A stretch of 29,312 bases of DNA from Sphaerosporella brunnea. Lineage: Eukaryota; Ascomycota; Pezizomycetes; Pezizales; Pyronemataceae. Location: assembly GCA_008704415.1 (NCBI GenBank), contig VXIS01000458.1, forward strand, positions 1 through 29,312. Direction: 5' to 3'. Positions 18,295 to 28,617 of this stretch are shown one piece after another; the first letter of the stretch is position 1; each line of letters begins with the position of its first letter. The notes under the pieces were generated by a model. It was not told the DNA's origin, searched no databases, and saw only the letters and a program-made list of their open reading frames with translations. The position numbers and the translations under genes were made by a program.

Positions 18295-19312
18295 TGTAAA
18301 ACCACTAGGTTCACTAAACCGCGTACAAGGAAGATAGGCAAAACAGTAATCCTTTTCTAATGAAAAGACACTTGTTGGGCAAAGAGCTTTCAGATACGGT
18401 ATCGGTAAAGATTCGCTAATGGTACGAGTATATTCGTACCGAAGGGAAAATAGAATAAAGATTTCGAAACGAATATAGATTGTGTAAACGATAATACTGT
18501 TAAGGCTGAACCTCACGATATCCCAACGATGATGTCTGCTAACTCTGGTGGTCTCTCAACTCGAGGGAAATCTCGCGGGTTATATCCTGACGGATTCGCC
18601 TTTGAGCCTCAAAGTTGATTTCCAATCCTCGGACGAACAATTGCCCCGATTGGCACGTGAGGGTACCGAGCTTCTTTGACTAGCCAGGGATTATAGATAA
18701 CCCCAACTCCAACTCGGACACTCTTCTGCAGCTATGGCGTGATTGAACGCGCAAGCTTTAATGCCTAGAATGCCCTATTGAAGTGCCGCAGTAGCTATGA
18801 CTTGATGACCAATTACCGAAGTGACTTTGGTACTTATCAAGCCTTGTCACAGGTGCTCCCCTCATGTACCCACCGGGTACGTTCCCGTATAACGGTCGGG
18901 CGCAATGTGATGTGAGTTATTTTGTACCCTGGAAAAAACTATATTTCTATGGGAACCGTCAACTAACCACTTTTTGCCATATGACTCACGGTGAATAACC
19001 TGTGACAACTGCAAGGTGTTAGACCAACACAGTTGTCATTATTCATTTGTATGCGCACGAATGGTGAGTTATTTTGTACCCTGGAAAAAACTATTTTTCT
19101 ATGGGAACCGGCAACTAACTTCACCATCGCCATTATGACGTAAGTTTTGTAACTCTTAGGACACTAGCTAATAGAGTGGACTTATGGATGATTATACAGC
19201 CTCACTGTTGATAATCATCACCGTCAATAAACCGTTACGTAACCTTTAAGGTAATGTAGGCATAACTCGTAAGGGGGTACCAGAAATGGTACTGTGGGAG
19301 GTGGGTGTAACA
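18295..19312 (-). mobile_element. LTR 1 of element F (3' LTR of the - strand pol)
   Basis: On the - strand it starts TGTTACACCCACC directly after a polypurine tract (19313-19324) and ends in GGTTTTACA (1018 bp). The pol of F lies upstream on the same strand, so this is its 3' LTR. It contains two near-identical copies of about 56 bp (18911-18967 and 19063-19119) that include TTATTTTGTACCCTGGAAAA. The inverted repeat GATGATTAT/ATAATCATC is also present. Confidence 0.75.
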
Positions 19313-19324
19313 ACCTCCTCCCTT
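19313..19324 (-). other. Polypurine tract of element F
   Basis: Read on the - strand: AAGGGAGGAGGT, directly before the LTR start TGTTACACCC. This fixes the orientation and the LTR boundary. Confidence 0.65.
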
Positions 19325-19468
19325 ATAAAGATTTGTCCACTAATCGCAGTTGTTGGACTTGGGGTGTTCTCCTGCCATCGTAAACTTTGTAAAGAAAAAT
19401 AAAAGATAAAAAGCCAACTCTGTACCAAAACCTATAAAAGGAAAAAATGTACATAATCAGGCGTCTTG

Positions 19469-19838
19469 TCAGCCGTTAAAAAACCTGGATCCCCTGATAG
19501 CTTCACCAGGAAAAAGCTTCTGACTCAGCCTCTGGTCCTGACTCTCCAGCTTGTGGAATTTGCGATGAAACTCGCTCAAAGCTTCCTCACCAGTACCTTT
19601 ATAACATTCCCACGGTTCTTCCATCCAGTCTTCCTTGTCTGGGAACCCTTTCCACTTGACCAAGTACTAGATGGTACCAATACTGTCACATCAATTACCT
19701 GGGATTCCATTGATGTCCGAGAGCCTTTCATCGTCAAGGTCCATCACATCTTCATCTTCGACTGCAACTGCAGGAAGTCGAAGGCCCTTTTGCGACTGTC
19801 TGTAGGGCTCAAGCAGCGAAACATAGAAGGTATGATGT
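19469..19838 (-). pseudogene. Element F Pol C-terminal end: linker and chromodomain
   Basis: On the - strand, immediately beyond the MITE, sequence like FYVSLLEPYRQ (the usual HPVFHVSLLEP box) is followed by an acidic linker (VEDEDVMDLDDERLSDI). Then comes a chromodomain: YLVKWKGFPDKEDWMEEPWE and EEALSEFHRKFHK. It ends with a stop at 19469. A TAG precedes the chromodomain and other stops occur in the linker, so the copy is dead. The MITE at 19840-20165 separates it from the integrase. Confidence 0.8.
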
Positions 19839-19839
19839 A

Positions 19840-20165
19840 CTCGGGTATTTCAAACGTATCGGGACACGCTATTTACCCGGCTTTGGACAGGGGTTGTCCG
19901 GTCCACTCCCGGATTGAAGCTCGTCCTCCTCCCCTTTTTTTTCAACTCCACTGTCTATGGACTATTGAGTGCACAATGATGTATGAAGCAGTACACTGGA
20001 TAGCACTTCGATAGCTGAGCAAAACGGCTGTGACACGGTTGGATGGGAAGCGGTGGGGAACTCGGAGTGGGAGGCTGGAGCTCTACTCTACTCTAAGCGC
20101 CGGACACCCCTGCCTCCCAAAGTCGGGTAGATAGCGTGTCCCAATACTTTTGAAATCTCCGAGTG
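19840..20165. mobile_element. MITE 1: 326-bp non-autonomous DNA transposon with 48-bp inverted ends
   Basis: The left end (from 19839: ACTCGGGTATTTCAAACG...) and the reverse complement of the right end (20117-20164) match at 42 of 48 positions, including GGGACACGCTAT. The similarity extends inward into AGGGGTTGTCCGG and AGGGGTGTCCGG. It carries no ORF of its own. It interrupts the pol of element F between the integrase C-terminal region and the VSLLEP box. TA dinucleotides flank it (19838-19839 and 20166-20167), which fits Tc1/mariner-type insertion, although the two ends differ by 2 bp at the boundary. Confidence 0.8.
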
Positions 20166-20167
20166 TA

Positions 20168-21420
20168 CGTCATCGCTTAGGGAGTTCAATCCTTACAGTG
20201 CATGGTGACACTGCCTTATCACATTGAAAGATCCATGCATTTCCGCATCAAGCTTGCGACATAGTCTTCTTGTCTCAAGGTTCTTGCCATTGGGCAAAAC
20301 ATGATTACCAACTTAGTACTTGGGTGCAGCCTTTGACAGTTTCGCCATAGTGCATGCGCATAGATTCACGGGTCTGTTCAAATGCTTCGTAGCACAGCTT
20401 ATGGATGCTTTGCATCCAGTGCGCATAGTTTCTTGCCGACAGGTTTTTCACTTCAGCCTCAACAGGACAATTTGTTCTTGGGTGATAACCGTAGTTGGCA
20501 AACAAGGGTCCCAGGCTTGTAGCTATGGTCGCAAAGTTATTATACGCGTAGGCATCCGTGAGAATCATCTCTACCCAGTTATCATGCTCGTAATTGCAGC
20601 AGAAACTCAGGTATTGTTCCACAGTTTGGTTAACGCGCTCCGTTTGACCATCAATCTGTAGGTTGATAGTAATGGACATGCGATGTTTAATCTGCAAGAG
20701 ATCCAATCACGTTTCCCAAAACTTGGAGGTGAAACCTGCATCTCCATCCGATATGATGCTACCAGGGAAGCCGTGCAATCGCCATACGTCCCTCAGGAAT
20801 ACACGTGCAACATCGGCAGCTTTCTTCGCATACTTCTGAAGCGGAATAAGGTGACATATCTTTGTAAAACAGTCAGCAACAACCCTCAACTGGTCACAGT
20901 CCTCTGACAGAGGATAATCTGTGATAATGTCCATTGAGATTGAGTTCCACGAGCCATACGGAACTTTTACAGGAGACAGCACTCCATAACTCGCATGACG
21001 TGCAGACTTAGCCTTTTGGCATTCCGGGCATGAGTTCACATAGTCCTGAATCCAAGCATCCATTCTAGGCCGGAAGAAATTCCGGTAACCTAACTCTACG
21101 GTCTTGTCTGCTCCCATATGGCCAGCGACAACTGAGTCGTGATTAGCTTCTACCATTTGCTTCTTTAATTGCAAGCTGTCGGGAACATATAGCTGGCCTC
21201 TGTAGTACAAGGCTCCATCGTCATATTCCGTGCCCTCACTAGTATTACCACTCATAGCATTTTCGTAATCATGTATCCAAGCTTGATCTTGTGCACCAGC
21301 AGTGAAGATTTGCTCAAGTAGTTCACTACTGAAACGTACACTGGGGATGGTCTGTAGCTTCGCCAAAGAAAGAATAACCTGTTTGCTCTCAACTGTCACC
21401 AGTTGGTCAGGTCGCAACAC
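20168..21420 (-). pseudogene. Element F integrase
   Basis: On the - strand: the zinc-binding region (NHDSVVAGHMG...CPECQKAKSARH), then the catalytic core with the first Asp in SISMDIITDYP, the second in ISDGDAGFTSKFW (relatives have SDRD) and the Glu in DGQTERVNQ. An in-frame TGA at 20707-20709 follows KFWET. Downstream come NTF-like helical sequence, HVLPNGKNLETRR and, after a frameshift near 20200, VSPCTVRIELPKR. There the MITE interrupts the reading. The enzyme would insert the element's cDNA into the genome. Confidence 0.85.
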
Positions 21421-22115
21421 CCTGTAAAGGGGTTGGTTTTCGTTTTATTAGATGCTACCTCCCCCTTTTGTGAGCGGTACTCCGGACGCCTAAACAATAC
21501 ATCGGGTTTCCCATCCTAACTACTAGGTCCATATATCATGTAAAAATCACAACCTGCCAATTCTCTTGCCCATCTTGCTTGACGACAATTCAACACTTTG
21601 GATGTCGTAAAATATTTCAGATTCTTATGATCTGTATAGACCAAGATGGTGTGAGTGGCTCCCTCGAGATATCTTCTTCATTCCTTGAAGCATGATACTA
21701 TTGCTATCATCTCTTTATCATGAATTTCATAATTTATCTCAGCCTTATCCATTTGACGTAAATCGAAGGCAACGGGATAAAGTCCCTTCTCAAATTCTTT
21801 GGACAACACGCCACCAATCGCAAAATCACTTGCGTAGGTCTTGACAATACATTGTTAGGTTGGCTCATAGTGTTTCAGGATCAGAGCTGAAGTAAAGTGT
21901 GGCTTTCATTCTCCAAAACTCCACTGGGCTTGCCCATTCCATGCCCAAGTATTTTCTTTCTTTGTTATGTCCGTCAAAGGCTGAACAATCATGAAAGACT
22001 GGACGCGATACACGGAAGTTGGCACTTCCCAGTCCAGGATGGTTTGCACTTTATGTTGAGCCATGCTAATTCCTTCTACCGAGATGGTATATCCCAAGAA
22101 CCTGACTGTAAACAC
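21421..22115 (-). pseudogene. Element F RT connection and RNase H, heavily decayed
   Basis: FLGYTISVEGISMAQHKVQTI and RVQSF mark the RT thumb/connection region (22000-22115). About 48 nt that normally encode GFANFYRRFI are missing between RVQSF and IVQPLTDITKK, an in-frame deletion of about 16 residues. The RNase H part (21430-21900) is recognisable only as fragments across frames, with many stops. It links the RT and integrase parts. Confidence 0.7.
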
Positions 22116-22132
22116 ATATCATTCATACTTAT

Positions 22133-23389
22133 CTAGCGCAAGGGCGAGTTAGACTCCATTAAACGTCGGAGTATTTGACGAACTAGTTGTTCATGTTCTT
22201 CTTTAGTTTTGGAGTATATTAGGATGTCATCAATATCGACAACAACCTCTTGGTCAATAAGAACTCTCAAAATCTCAGTCATGTTCCGGAATGTGGCAGG
22301 GGCATTAGCAAGCCCAAACGGCATCACGAGATATTGATAATGACCATATCTAGTTAGGAAGGCGGTCTTCCATTCATCACCCTTATTAACTAGGAAAAGA
22401 TTGTAACCACTCTTCAGCTCAACCTTAGTAAACATCTTGGCTCCTTAAACACGATTTCGAAGCTCGTTTATTAGTAGTAATATATATGTATTGAGCACAG
22501 TTGCTCGGTTGAGACCATGATAGTCTACCACTAATGGGATTCCCCTACCATGAGGCTTCGGAAGGAGGAGAATGGGTGCGCCAGCAGGCGACTTGCTAAG
22601 TCGAATCTTACCCTTGCTCAACATCTGGGTAAGATATTCCTTTAAAGCCGCTAGTTCATTTTATGAGACGGCATAAATTGGTCCCCAAGATGGTTGTTCA
22701 CCATTCTTAATGTCAATTGCAAGATCAAAAGACCGATGCTCTGGAAGTTCTGCAGCAGCTTCAGGACTGAATACTCTGCTGAACTCTTGATATTGTTTAG
22801 GCACCATTTATGTAAAGTCAAGAACTAGTGCTTCCCCATCATGACGTACCATTTCAATAAGTCCAAACAAATGAGAATCCAATCACATGGGTAGGATTGC
22901 GTCGTCAAATTCAATTGTGAATTCTTCGCTTTTGGTCTTAGTACAGTTCCGTTGACAGTGCTGAAAATCAAACTTGATGTTGTCGTCCCGCAACCGAGAT
23001 GGTTGGTGCTTTGCCAGATACCACTATTGTAGAATTATATCACATAAGTCCTTCATTGGGGAAACCTCGAATATTTTATTCTTGAAGTGATCACCATGTC
23101 TAATGGTCAAAGGAAAGGTATAATGCTCACCAGCAGTGGATACCGATTCATATTCAAAATTCACCTTTTGTACTGGCTTTTGACGATGCAAAGTTAGAAT
23201 GCAATACTTCTCTACGATTCGGTCAGAGAGGGTAAAGCACGACTCTCCGCTGTCTGCCAGACTGCGTACTGAAATTTGTTTCTTATTATCCCATGGCAAG
23301 GTCATGTTCAGATAGGATCCTGGTTCATTGACCGGAGCTTTGAAGCACTTGGCTTCAAGTGCTCCGTCAGTAACGATTTTTCTCTTCAT
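22133..23389 (-). pseudogene. Element F protease and reverse transcriptase, decayed
   Basis: From the ATG at 23389 (MKRKIVTDGALEAKCF) an aspartic-protease-like segment shows LADSGESC in place of the usual DSGAS. After stops, RT motifs follow across frames: FSPEAAAELPEHRSFDLAI, LTQMLSKGKIRLSKSPAGAP, VDYHGLNRATV, and FTKVELKSGYN, then MPFGLANAPATF and VDIDDILIYSKT. Two key changes are visible. The first catalytic Asp (usually KLDLKSGYN) is Glu, and the Tyr of YIDD is Asp. The segment ends at a stop near 22133. No gag is recognisable upstream. Confidence 0.83.
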
Positions 23390-23730
23390 GATGATAATCT
23401 GTTTTTGAATAGCCTTTTGACACTATTCTGGCCACAACGGGTCACTAATTTTTTGCGGAATGAAGTTTTTTGTTGTGCACTTGTGGGTTTTCAAAACTGA
23501 GGCATACGTAGAAATGCTCGCGTGTTTCTTTGGAACCCATCCGCAGAGGCCATTTTGTCGCAACAAAATCCAAAACTTTTCAATTGACTTCACAGCAAAC
23601 AAAAAACAAGACCAAGCGAAATTCCCAAAGGTGCATCAGAAACCCAAAACGAAACAAACATCCGCAGAGGAACAAAGGAAACCATATTCGCCAAACCTCA
23701 ACTAGAAATCCTATTGAACGGATTGTCAGC
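23390..23730. other. Stretch with no recognised gene
   Basis: This should hold the gag or 5' part of element F, but I cannot recognise any. An 11-mer ATCCGCAGAGG occurs twice (about 23539 and 23660). Confidence 0.4.
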
Positions 23731-24091
23731 TTATAAAGGCTATTCCAATAAGGCAAAGGATCCTTCCGATCCTGAGTGCTGCAAGCCGACGAAGCTATTG
23801 ACGCACCAACCCCGGCGCAATGCGGCGAGGGAGGCATACACAGTAGTGAGCTATCGCCACACCCTGACCAGTCGTTTGTCAAAAGCAAGGACTTCTTGCA
23901 CCAGCTTGCCTTGAATAGAGTGGTGGAAATATACACAAGTTATCCCCTCTTCTCCAGCAACAAAAACCATTAGTATTCAACTTAAGAAAGAAAGACCTTA
24001 AAATTCGATTGTTTAGTATTTAGTCTTAGAGCGATTCTTTCAACGCCTTTAGTTTATCCCACAACCCTCCAGTTGATAGAGCCTTCTTACA
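23731..24091 (+). mobile_element. LTR G: fragment of a B-related LTR
   Basis: From about 23955 to 24091 it aligns with the ends of the B and D LTRs: CAGCAACAAAAACCATTAGT, then CCTTAAAATTCGATTG, TTTAGTCTTAGA, and an end in CTTACA. Upstream, a TATAAA lies near 23733, but U3 is not alignable with B or D. After the end, the self-priming primer-binding site is absent. It is a truncated or solo LTR of a related family in which only R-U5 is conserved. Confidence 0.6.
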
Positions 24092-24144
24092 GGTATGTAA
24101 CTATGGAAGAAACAAAGCTACAAATTGGCTTTTCTTCCATTGTG

Positions 24145-24560
24145 GGGTCAAGCGCCAAGTTTGGCATTTTCGGATTGGCCTGCACAACAAAAAGCCGCAA
24201 CAATAAAAACTCAGCCGTCAAAATTCATCATAAATTACACGCTCCCACTTGTAGTCAAATTCGTCAAAGAAAAACTGCATCCAGCACGTCCTGGAGGGGT
24301 AGCTGGGTTTGGGGAGTGGCAGGCTGATATGTGGCGTTGTGAGGCAACGTTGGAGATTCTGCATCACTTTTTCACCTTTCTCAACATCCCGACGGCCTAG
24401 CAGGTGCTCTAAGACGTGTTAGATAGCGTTCTTTGCACTGAATATGACCTCAGGTGAGAGTTTTTGATTTACGATGGATTTGGGAGGCTGAGTTTTTATT
24501 TTCGCGGTTTTTTGTTGTGCGGGCCAATGACAAAATCCCAAACATGGCGCCGGGCCACCC
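24145..24560. mobile_element. MITE 2: about 416-bp element with inverted arms of about 90 bp
   Basis: The left arm (24145-24235) and the reverse complement of the right arm (24467-24560) share GCGCCA.GTTTGG.ATTTT, ATTGGCC.GCACAACAAAAA and AATAAAAACTCAGCC, then ATC.TAAAT. The centre (about 230 bp) has no ORF of its own. The ends appear to start with GGG. No clear target duplication was found. The TIR sequence differs from that of MITE 1. Confidence 0.65.
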
Positions 24561-25288
24561 GAGTATGATTTGTTTTTCCGTCGCATTTTTTTGTCTCTGT
24601 CGTACTAATATCAAATACTTCAAATCAATTGATTCTAACACTCCTAAAGAATATATAAGATGCATTAAAGTCCTCAATTACCGCCAAATCTCGCGCCTAA
24701 AATGAAACTTCTACTTCCACACTTCAACCGTGTTCTTGATCCATTTGTTAGAGCTACAATAAGTTGCCGATTCTCTGAGGAGATAAGACTCATTTGCCTA
24801 ATTCTATTGGAGCCCAAAGACCAGCCTGTTTTTGCGCTACTCATGTTTGGTCGGCTTGATTTTTTTCGGTCGGTCTTTACTTAAAAAAAAAAAGCCTAGA
24901 ATTAAGCTGAAGTTGCTTGAAAGCAGAAAAAAAAAGGGGGGAGAGGGGGACCCCCACCTAAACTGGAGAATCAATAAAAAAATTGGCACAAAATTTGCTA
25001 ACAGACTAGTTACATTTGCTAGTGGATGTTTTCCTTCTTAACTATGAGAGGAGAAAATCCTGATAAAACCATGGAGGTGGTGAAGTAATTATAGTTTGAT
25101 GTGAGACATGGCTACTTTTTGGGGTTGTTTGTTGTTGGCAGTTGAAGTTTGGTCAACATTTTTCTCATTTAGAACGAGAATATGATCTAGATAAATTCCC
25201 CTTTTTTACTTCAAAATACCTGAAGGCTCAAGGTTGATTAAATGCTTCAGCGTTTGAAGAAATTCTTGCAGCATCGATTCATTCCACT
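24561..25288. other. AT-rich, low-complexity stretch
   Basis: No gene is recognised. It includes a run of 11 A near 24883 and a purine tract of A9 then G6 then AGAGGGGGA, ending in CCCCC (about 24927-24956). It lies between MITE 2 and the LTR of element D. Confidence 0.45.
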
Positions 25289-26088
25289 TGTCACGGGTAT
25301 GGTCACGCAACATGTACTTCTAGTAATCAGATAGGGAATTGAATAAGTCTACATAGTGATCACTCAGGGGGCACGTGGTAGCCGGCTGGCTCTGAATCAT
25401 GATAGCTTGCTCTGGTGACACTATGGAAGAACTTGGAGATGGGATAAACCTGGATGGGACGCTATCCAAAGGAAGATCCGATTAGGACATAACAAGAATA
25501 TAGGCTATTGTTAGAGCTCTTCCGAGTTATCTTCGTTGGCTTACTATTCCAAGAAAGCTAGCATATGGATTGGAGGGGTCAGGACTGATCTAGCAGAAGG
25601 CATTGGGCCGAAGACGTAATGATCGGACGACTTAGAACCTCTATGGTAAGAAAGATGGTCGAATAAGGCAGCTAATGCAGAAGATTGGAAGATGAAGCCG
25701 GAAGGGCTGAGTTTCTACCTGCAACGCGAGTATACAATACTTGTATTGGAGCGGTGCATTCCTTGTGCGACTCACATTTATGACTCTCCCTTTAAATCAA
25801 AGTGCGGGGCAAGAGTGGGGCGATCTTTGCCAGGGTCTTGCCGCACACAGTCGCAGAGACTGTTGGAACGCCAGAACGACACATGGAAATGGCATAGCCA
25901 TTGAGAACACAGTCTCAGGAGACGAGTTTCTACTGTAAGTACCCTGATCCTTAGCAACAAGAACCATTAGTACCCACCTCGGAAAAGCAACACCTTAAAA
26001 TTCTATAGTTTTGGATTTAGTCTTAGATCTATTCTCTCAAGACCTTTAGGTTGTTCCACGACCCTCTAGTAAATAGAGCCTCGTTATA
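25289..26088 (+). mobile_element. 5' LTR of element D
   Basis: It starts TGTCACGGGTATGGTCACG and ends CGTTATA, where the B family has CGTTACA (800 bp). It aligns with the B LTR along its length but with much divergence: the first GTCACGTGAC palindrome and the TGACTCA hairpin are lost. CTTAAAATTCT is intact at 25994-26004. Confidence 0.85.
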
Positions 26089-26090
26089 TC

Positions 26091-26101
26091 AGAATTTTAA
26101 G
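26091..26101 (+). other. Primer-binding site of element D, AGAATTTTAAG
   Basis: It is identical to that of element B, lies at the same 2-nt distance from the LTR end, and is exactly complementary to 25994-26004 in the D LTR. It stays intact although gag is full of stops. Confidence 0.6.
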
Positions 26102-26127
26102 AATGCTTCTCACTTGGAATTCTCGAA

Positions 26128-28173
26128 ATGACATTCATCACCATTGAGCCCGTCTCGGAGATTCTGCTGCTTGAATGGAGCCCCCAAGCCTATCCAAAGA
26201 CCAACAATAGTCACCTCGCAATCTGAAAACCCAGAGAAGTTGCATCCCTTATCATAGGGGTAGCAGCAAAAGACATTCCGAAGTCAATTGATTCCGCACC
26301 GAATATGGATCATTTGTTTCAGCTGATCCAGAAGCTGGTCTTTGAGTCAATCAAGGACCAGGTTTGTGGGGCACACACTGTGCTTGCACGAATAGTAGAG
26401 CAGCAAGAGGCTACTTGCAGATTGCATGAGATGGCGATTGCTCAGATGCAGCAACATGTCCGCCTCATGTACCAATCGCTAAGCCGCCTAGCAGATCAGG
26501 ACAAACTGCAAGGCGAGGAAATGGAGTGGAAACCAACACCTGTCACCCTTAGGGATCCCAGTGGTCTCTTGGAACAAGAGGCTACCAAGAATCCCTAGAA
26601 CCAGGCCGGGTACTGAGTAGCAACCCCCGTCCCACCAATCCCACCCCAATCGTCGCGAGCATCGCACATGCCCCTCAGATTTGTCAGCAGAATGCCGTCA
26701 CGGACGAGACCGCTCTCTGACCCAGACTGGCTGACAAAACACAAAACCAAAAAGTGAGTAACAAAGAAGGGAAAACTCCCAGTAATCCACCAGACTCCAA
26801 TTCCCTCAGCACCTCCCATCCATCAGGGATATTCGATCAGGGGAGCAGCTGAGCGTTTGGCTGCAGGACAAGGGCTTGGATTGTTGGGGGTATTGGAAAG
26901 GGGACTAGGAGGAGATGGTTCTGGTGGTGCCAACCCAGGATGTGTTGAAAGGCCCAGGGAGATTATGGAGCCCACCAGTACAGGAGGTGCTGGTGGTTCC
27001 GGAGGAAGAGGATAAGGCGGAGTCAGTAGAGGACTCCAGCTGGAGATTCTGACGATGATGATGATTGCGACTCCGATCCTGAGCCAGATATCCAGCAACA
27101 TCCCATACGCTGCAAGAAGTTGCATCGTCGCCGTATCGTCAAGGAGCTTGTGGCCAATCCGAGGCCCCAATGCGATGTTCAATCGCAGCAACGGTCGATT
27201 AAGATACTCAAACCAAAGCCTTTCCAAGGCAAGGAACAAGCCCTTACCCGCTTCTTGTCCAGCCTGAACTCTTATTTCAGGCTAATCCCAAGGTCATATC
27301 CCGTTGACCTCACATAAATTTTCTTGGCCGAAATGTTGATTGAGGAGGCGGCATACAATTGGTTCGCCACCTACAAGATCAACATTGATTGCAAGGAGTC
27401 AAACCGTGTCCTAGGATTTTGGGTCAATGACAACACCTTCGCCTTGTAGGACAGATTTGAGGCTAGGCTAAGGGCCTCCCGAGTCAACAGAGACAAGGCA
27501 GTTCAGGAATGGCAGAAGTTGCGGCAGACAGCCGGAATTGATGCCTTAGTAGATGAAGTAACCAAGTTGATGTGGATCACTGGTTACGTAGGAGACATGG
27601 TCACGGACAAGCTCAAAAAGGGGCTGTCGGAAGAACTGTCCAAGGACTGGGCTAGGGTAAAACCAAAGCCCAATGATGTGAGTGCCCAGATGGTCATGTT
27701 GAGAGACATGGGCCACATTCTAGAAGATTGGGAACGTCACCACAAACATTTCACCCACCAAGGTAGCAAAACCGGAAGCAAGATTAAGGGGCAAGCAAAA
27801 CCCAGCTCCTCTTACAACCCTCCAGACAAGGCTTCGTCAAGCAAGGACAACCCAAAGAAAGACCGCACCTGGAAGGATAAGGCCGTTGAACCAAAAGGCA
27901 TCAGTAAAAATGTCCTAGATCAGCGGGCCAACGACAAGGTGTGTCTAAAATGTGGCAAAAAGAACCACTCGTGGTTCGAATTGCTACACTAAGGAGCCAG
28001 TCACTCAGGAGGTGGCTAGCTCCAAGAAGAGAAACGCTGAGGACTCGGAGAAAAGCTCTGAGAAGAAATTCAAGGTTGCCAGTGAACAGCAGCGGGCCCC
28101 AACAGCTGCGTCAGGTAGAATCTTGGAGATGCCTCATGAGGAAAACTCAGATCTAGATATTTGCAATTTGTAA
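26128..28173 (+). pseudogene. gag: Element D gag, decayed
   Basis: It starts at ATG 26128 (MTFITIEPVSEI), aligned with the B Gag start, and ends in TAA at 28171-28173 (SDLDICNL). It keeps the helical N-terminal part, the Gly-rich and Asp-rich linker, the capsid domain (KPFQGKEQALTRFLSSLNSY, AAYNWFATYK, WQKLRQTAGIDALVDEV) and the knuckle CLKCGKKNHSWFE. An indel removes the last Cys of the knuckle. In-frame stops include those near 26224, 26596, 26614, 26755, 27013, 27314 and 27447. Frameshifts occur near 27040, 27480 and 27980. It is a true relic, decayed by both substitutions and indels. Confidence 0.9.
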
Positions 28174-28350
28174 TTTAGTATTTCTTAGTTGAAATTGAAA
28201 AGTTTGTTTTTCTTTTAAAGAAAGGCTCTGCGAGGATGAGTTTAGTATCCGAAAGGCGCTAGCGTCTAAGAGTCAGCGCAATTAGCAATGTGAATCAGAG
28301 AAAAACCAATAACACAAAGTAACGTAATTCAGCAAGGCGTTGTACTTGTC

Positions 28351-28370
28351 TTAGGTGTCCGAAGGCCTAA
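28351..28370 (+). promoter_or_regulatory. Pre-pol hairpin of element D
   Basis: TTAGG and CCTAA form a 5-bp stem around TGTCCGAAGG, 12 nt before the pol ATG at 28383. It matches the hairpin of element B (8214-8237) in place and loop, with the outer pairs lost. Confidence 0.4.
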
Positions 28371-28382
28371 ACATACTTAATG

Positions 28383-28617
28383 ATGAATCTCCTTAAGAAA
28401 AAAACATTACAGGCTGACAGGCAAACGCCTAAGAAGCCAAGAGTGGATCCGCCAAAGCGCGGGAAAAGAATGTCTGTTGTGACAGATATTCGGTGAACCA
28501 CTGAATACGGCAAGGCTCACAGTTGCAAAGGAAGTTTCTTGAGTGACTCAGGGTGTGCTGGTCCTATCTTGAATAAAGACTTTGGGTTTGAGCATAAATT
28601 CCCATGGATAAAATAAG
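28383..28617 (+). pseudogene. pol: Element D pol start (protease), interrupted by LTR E
   Basis: The start MNLLKKKTLQADRQTPKKPR matches the Pol start of B. A TGA replaces a Trp codon (ATT CGG TGA ACC) near 28494. The protease motif reads LSDSGCAGPILNKDF, with Ser where B has Ile before the catalytic Asp. It ends at a TAA followed at once by the antisense LTR E at 28618. The rest of D pol is not in the window. Confidence 0.85.

Noticed and set aside
17188..18516. Minus-strand ORFs of 88-138 codons at 17188-17604, 17668-17934 and 18199-18516
   Set aside because: They lie inside the tandem LTRs of element F, have no domain similarity and are not conserved as frames between the two LTR copies.
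24450..24705. Overlapping ORFs of 75-84 codons around 24073-24705
   Set aside because: Their similarity to each other comes from the inverted arms of MITE 2, not from a protein.
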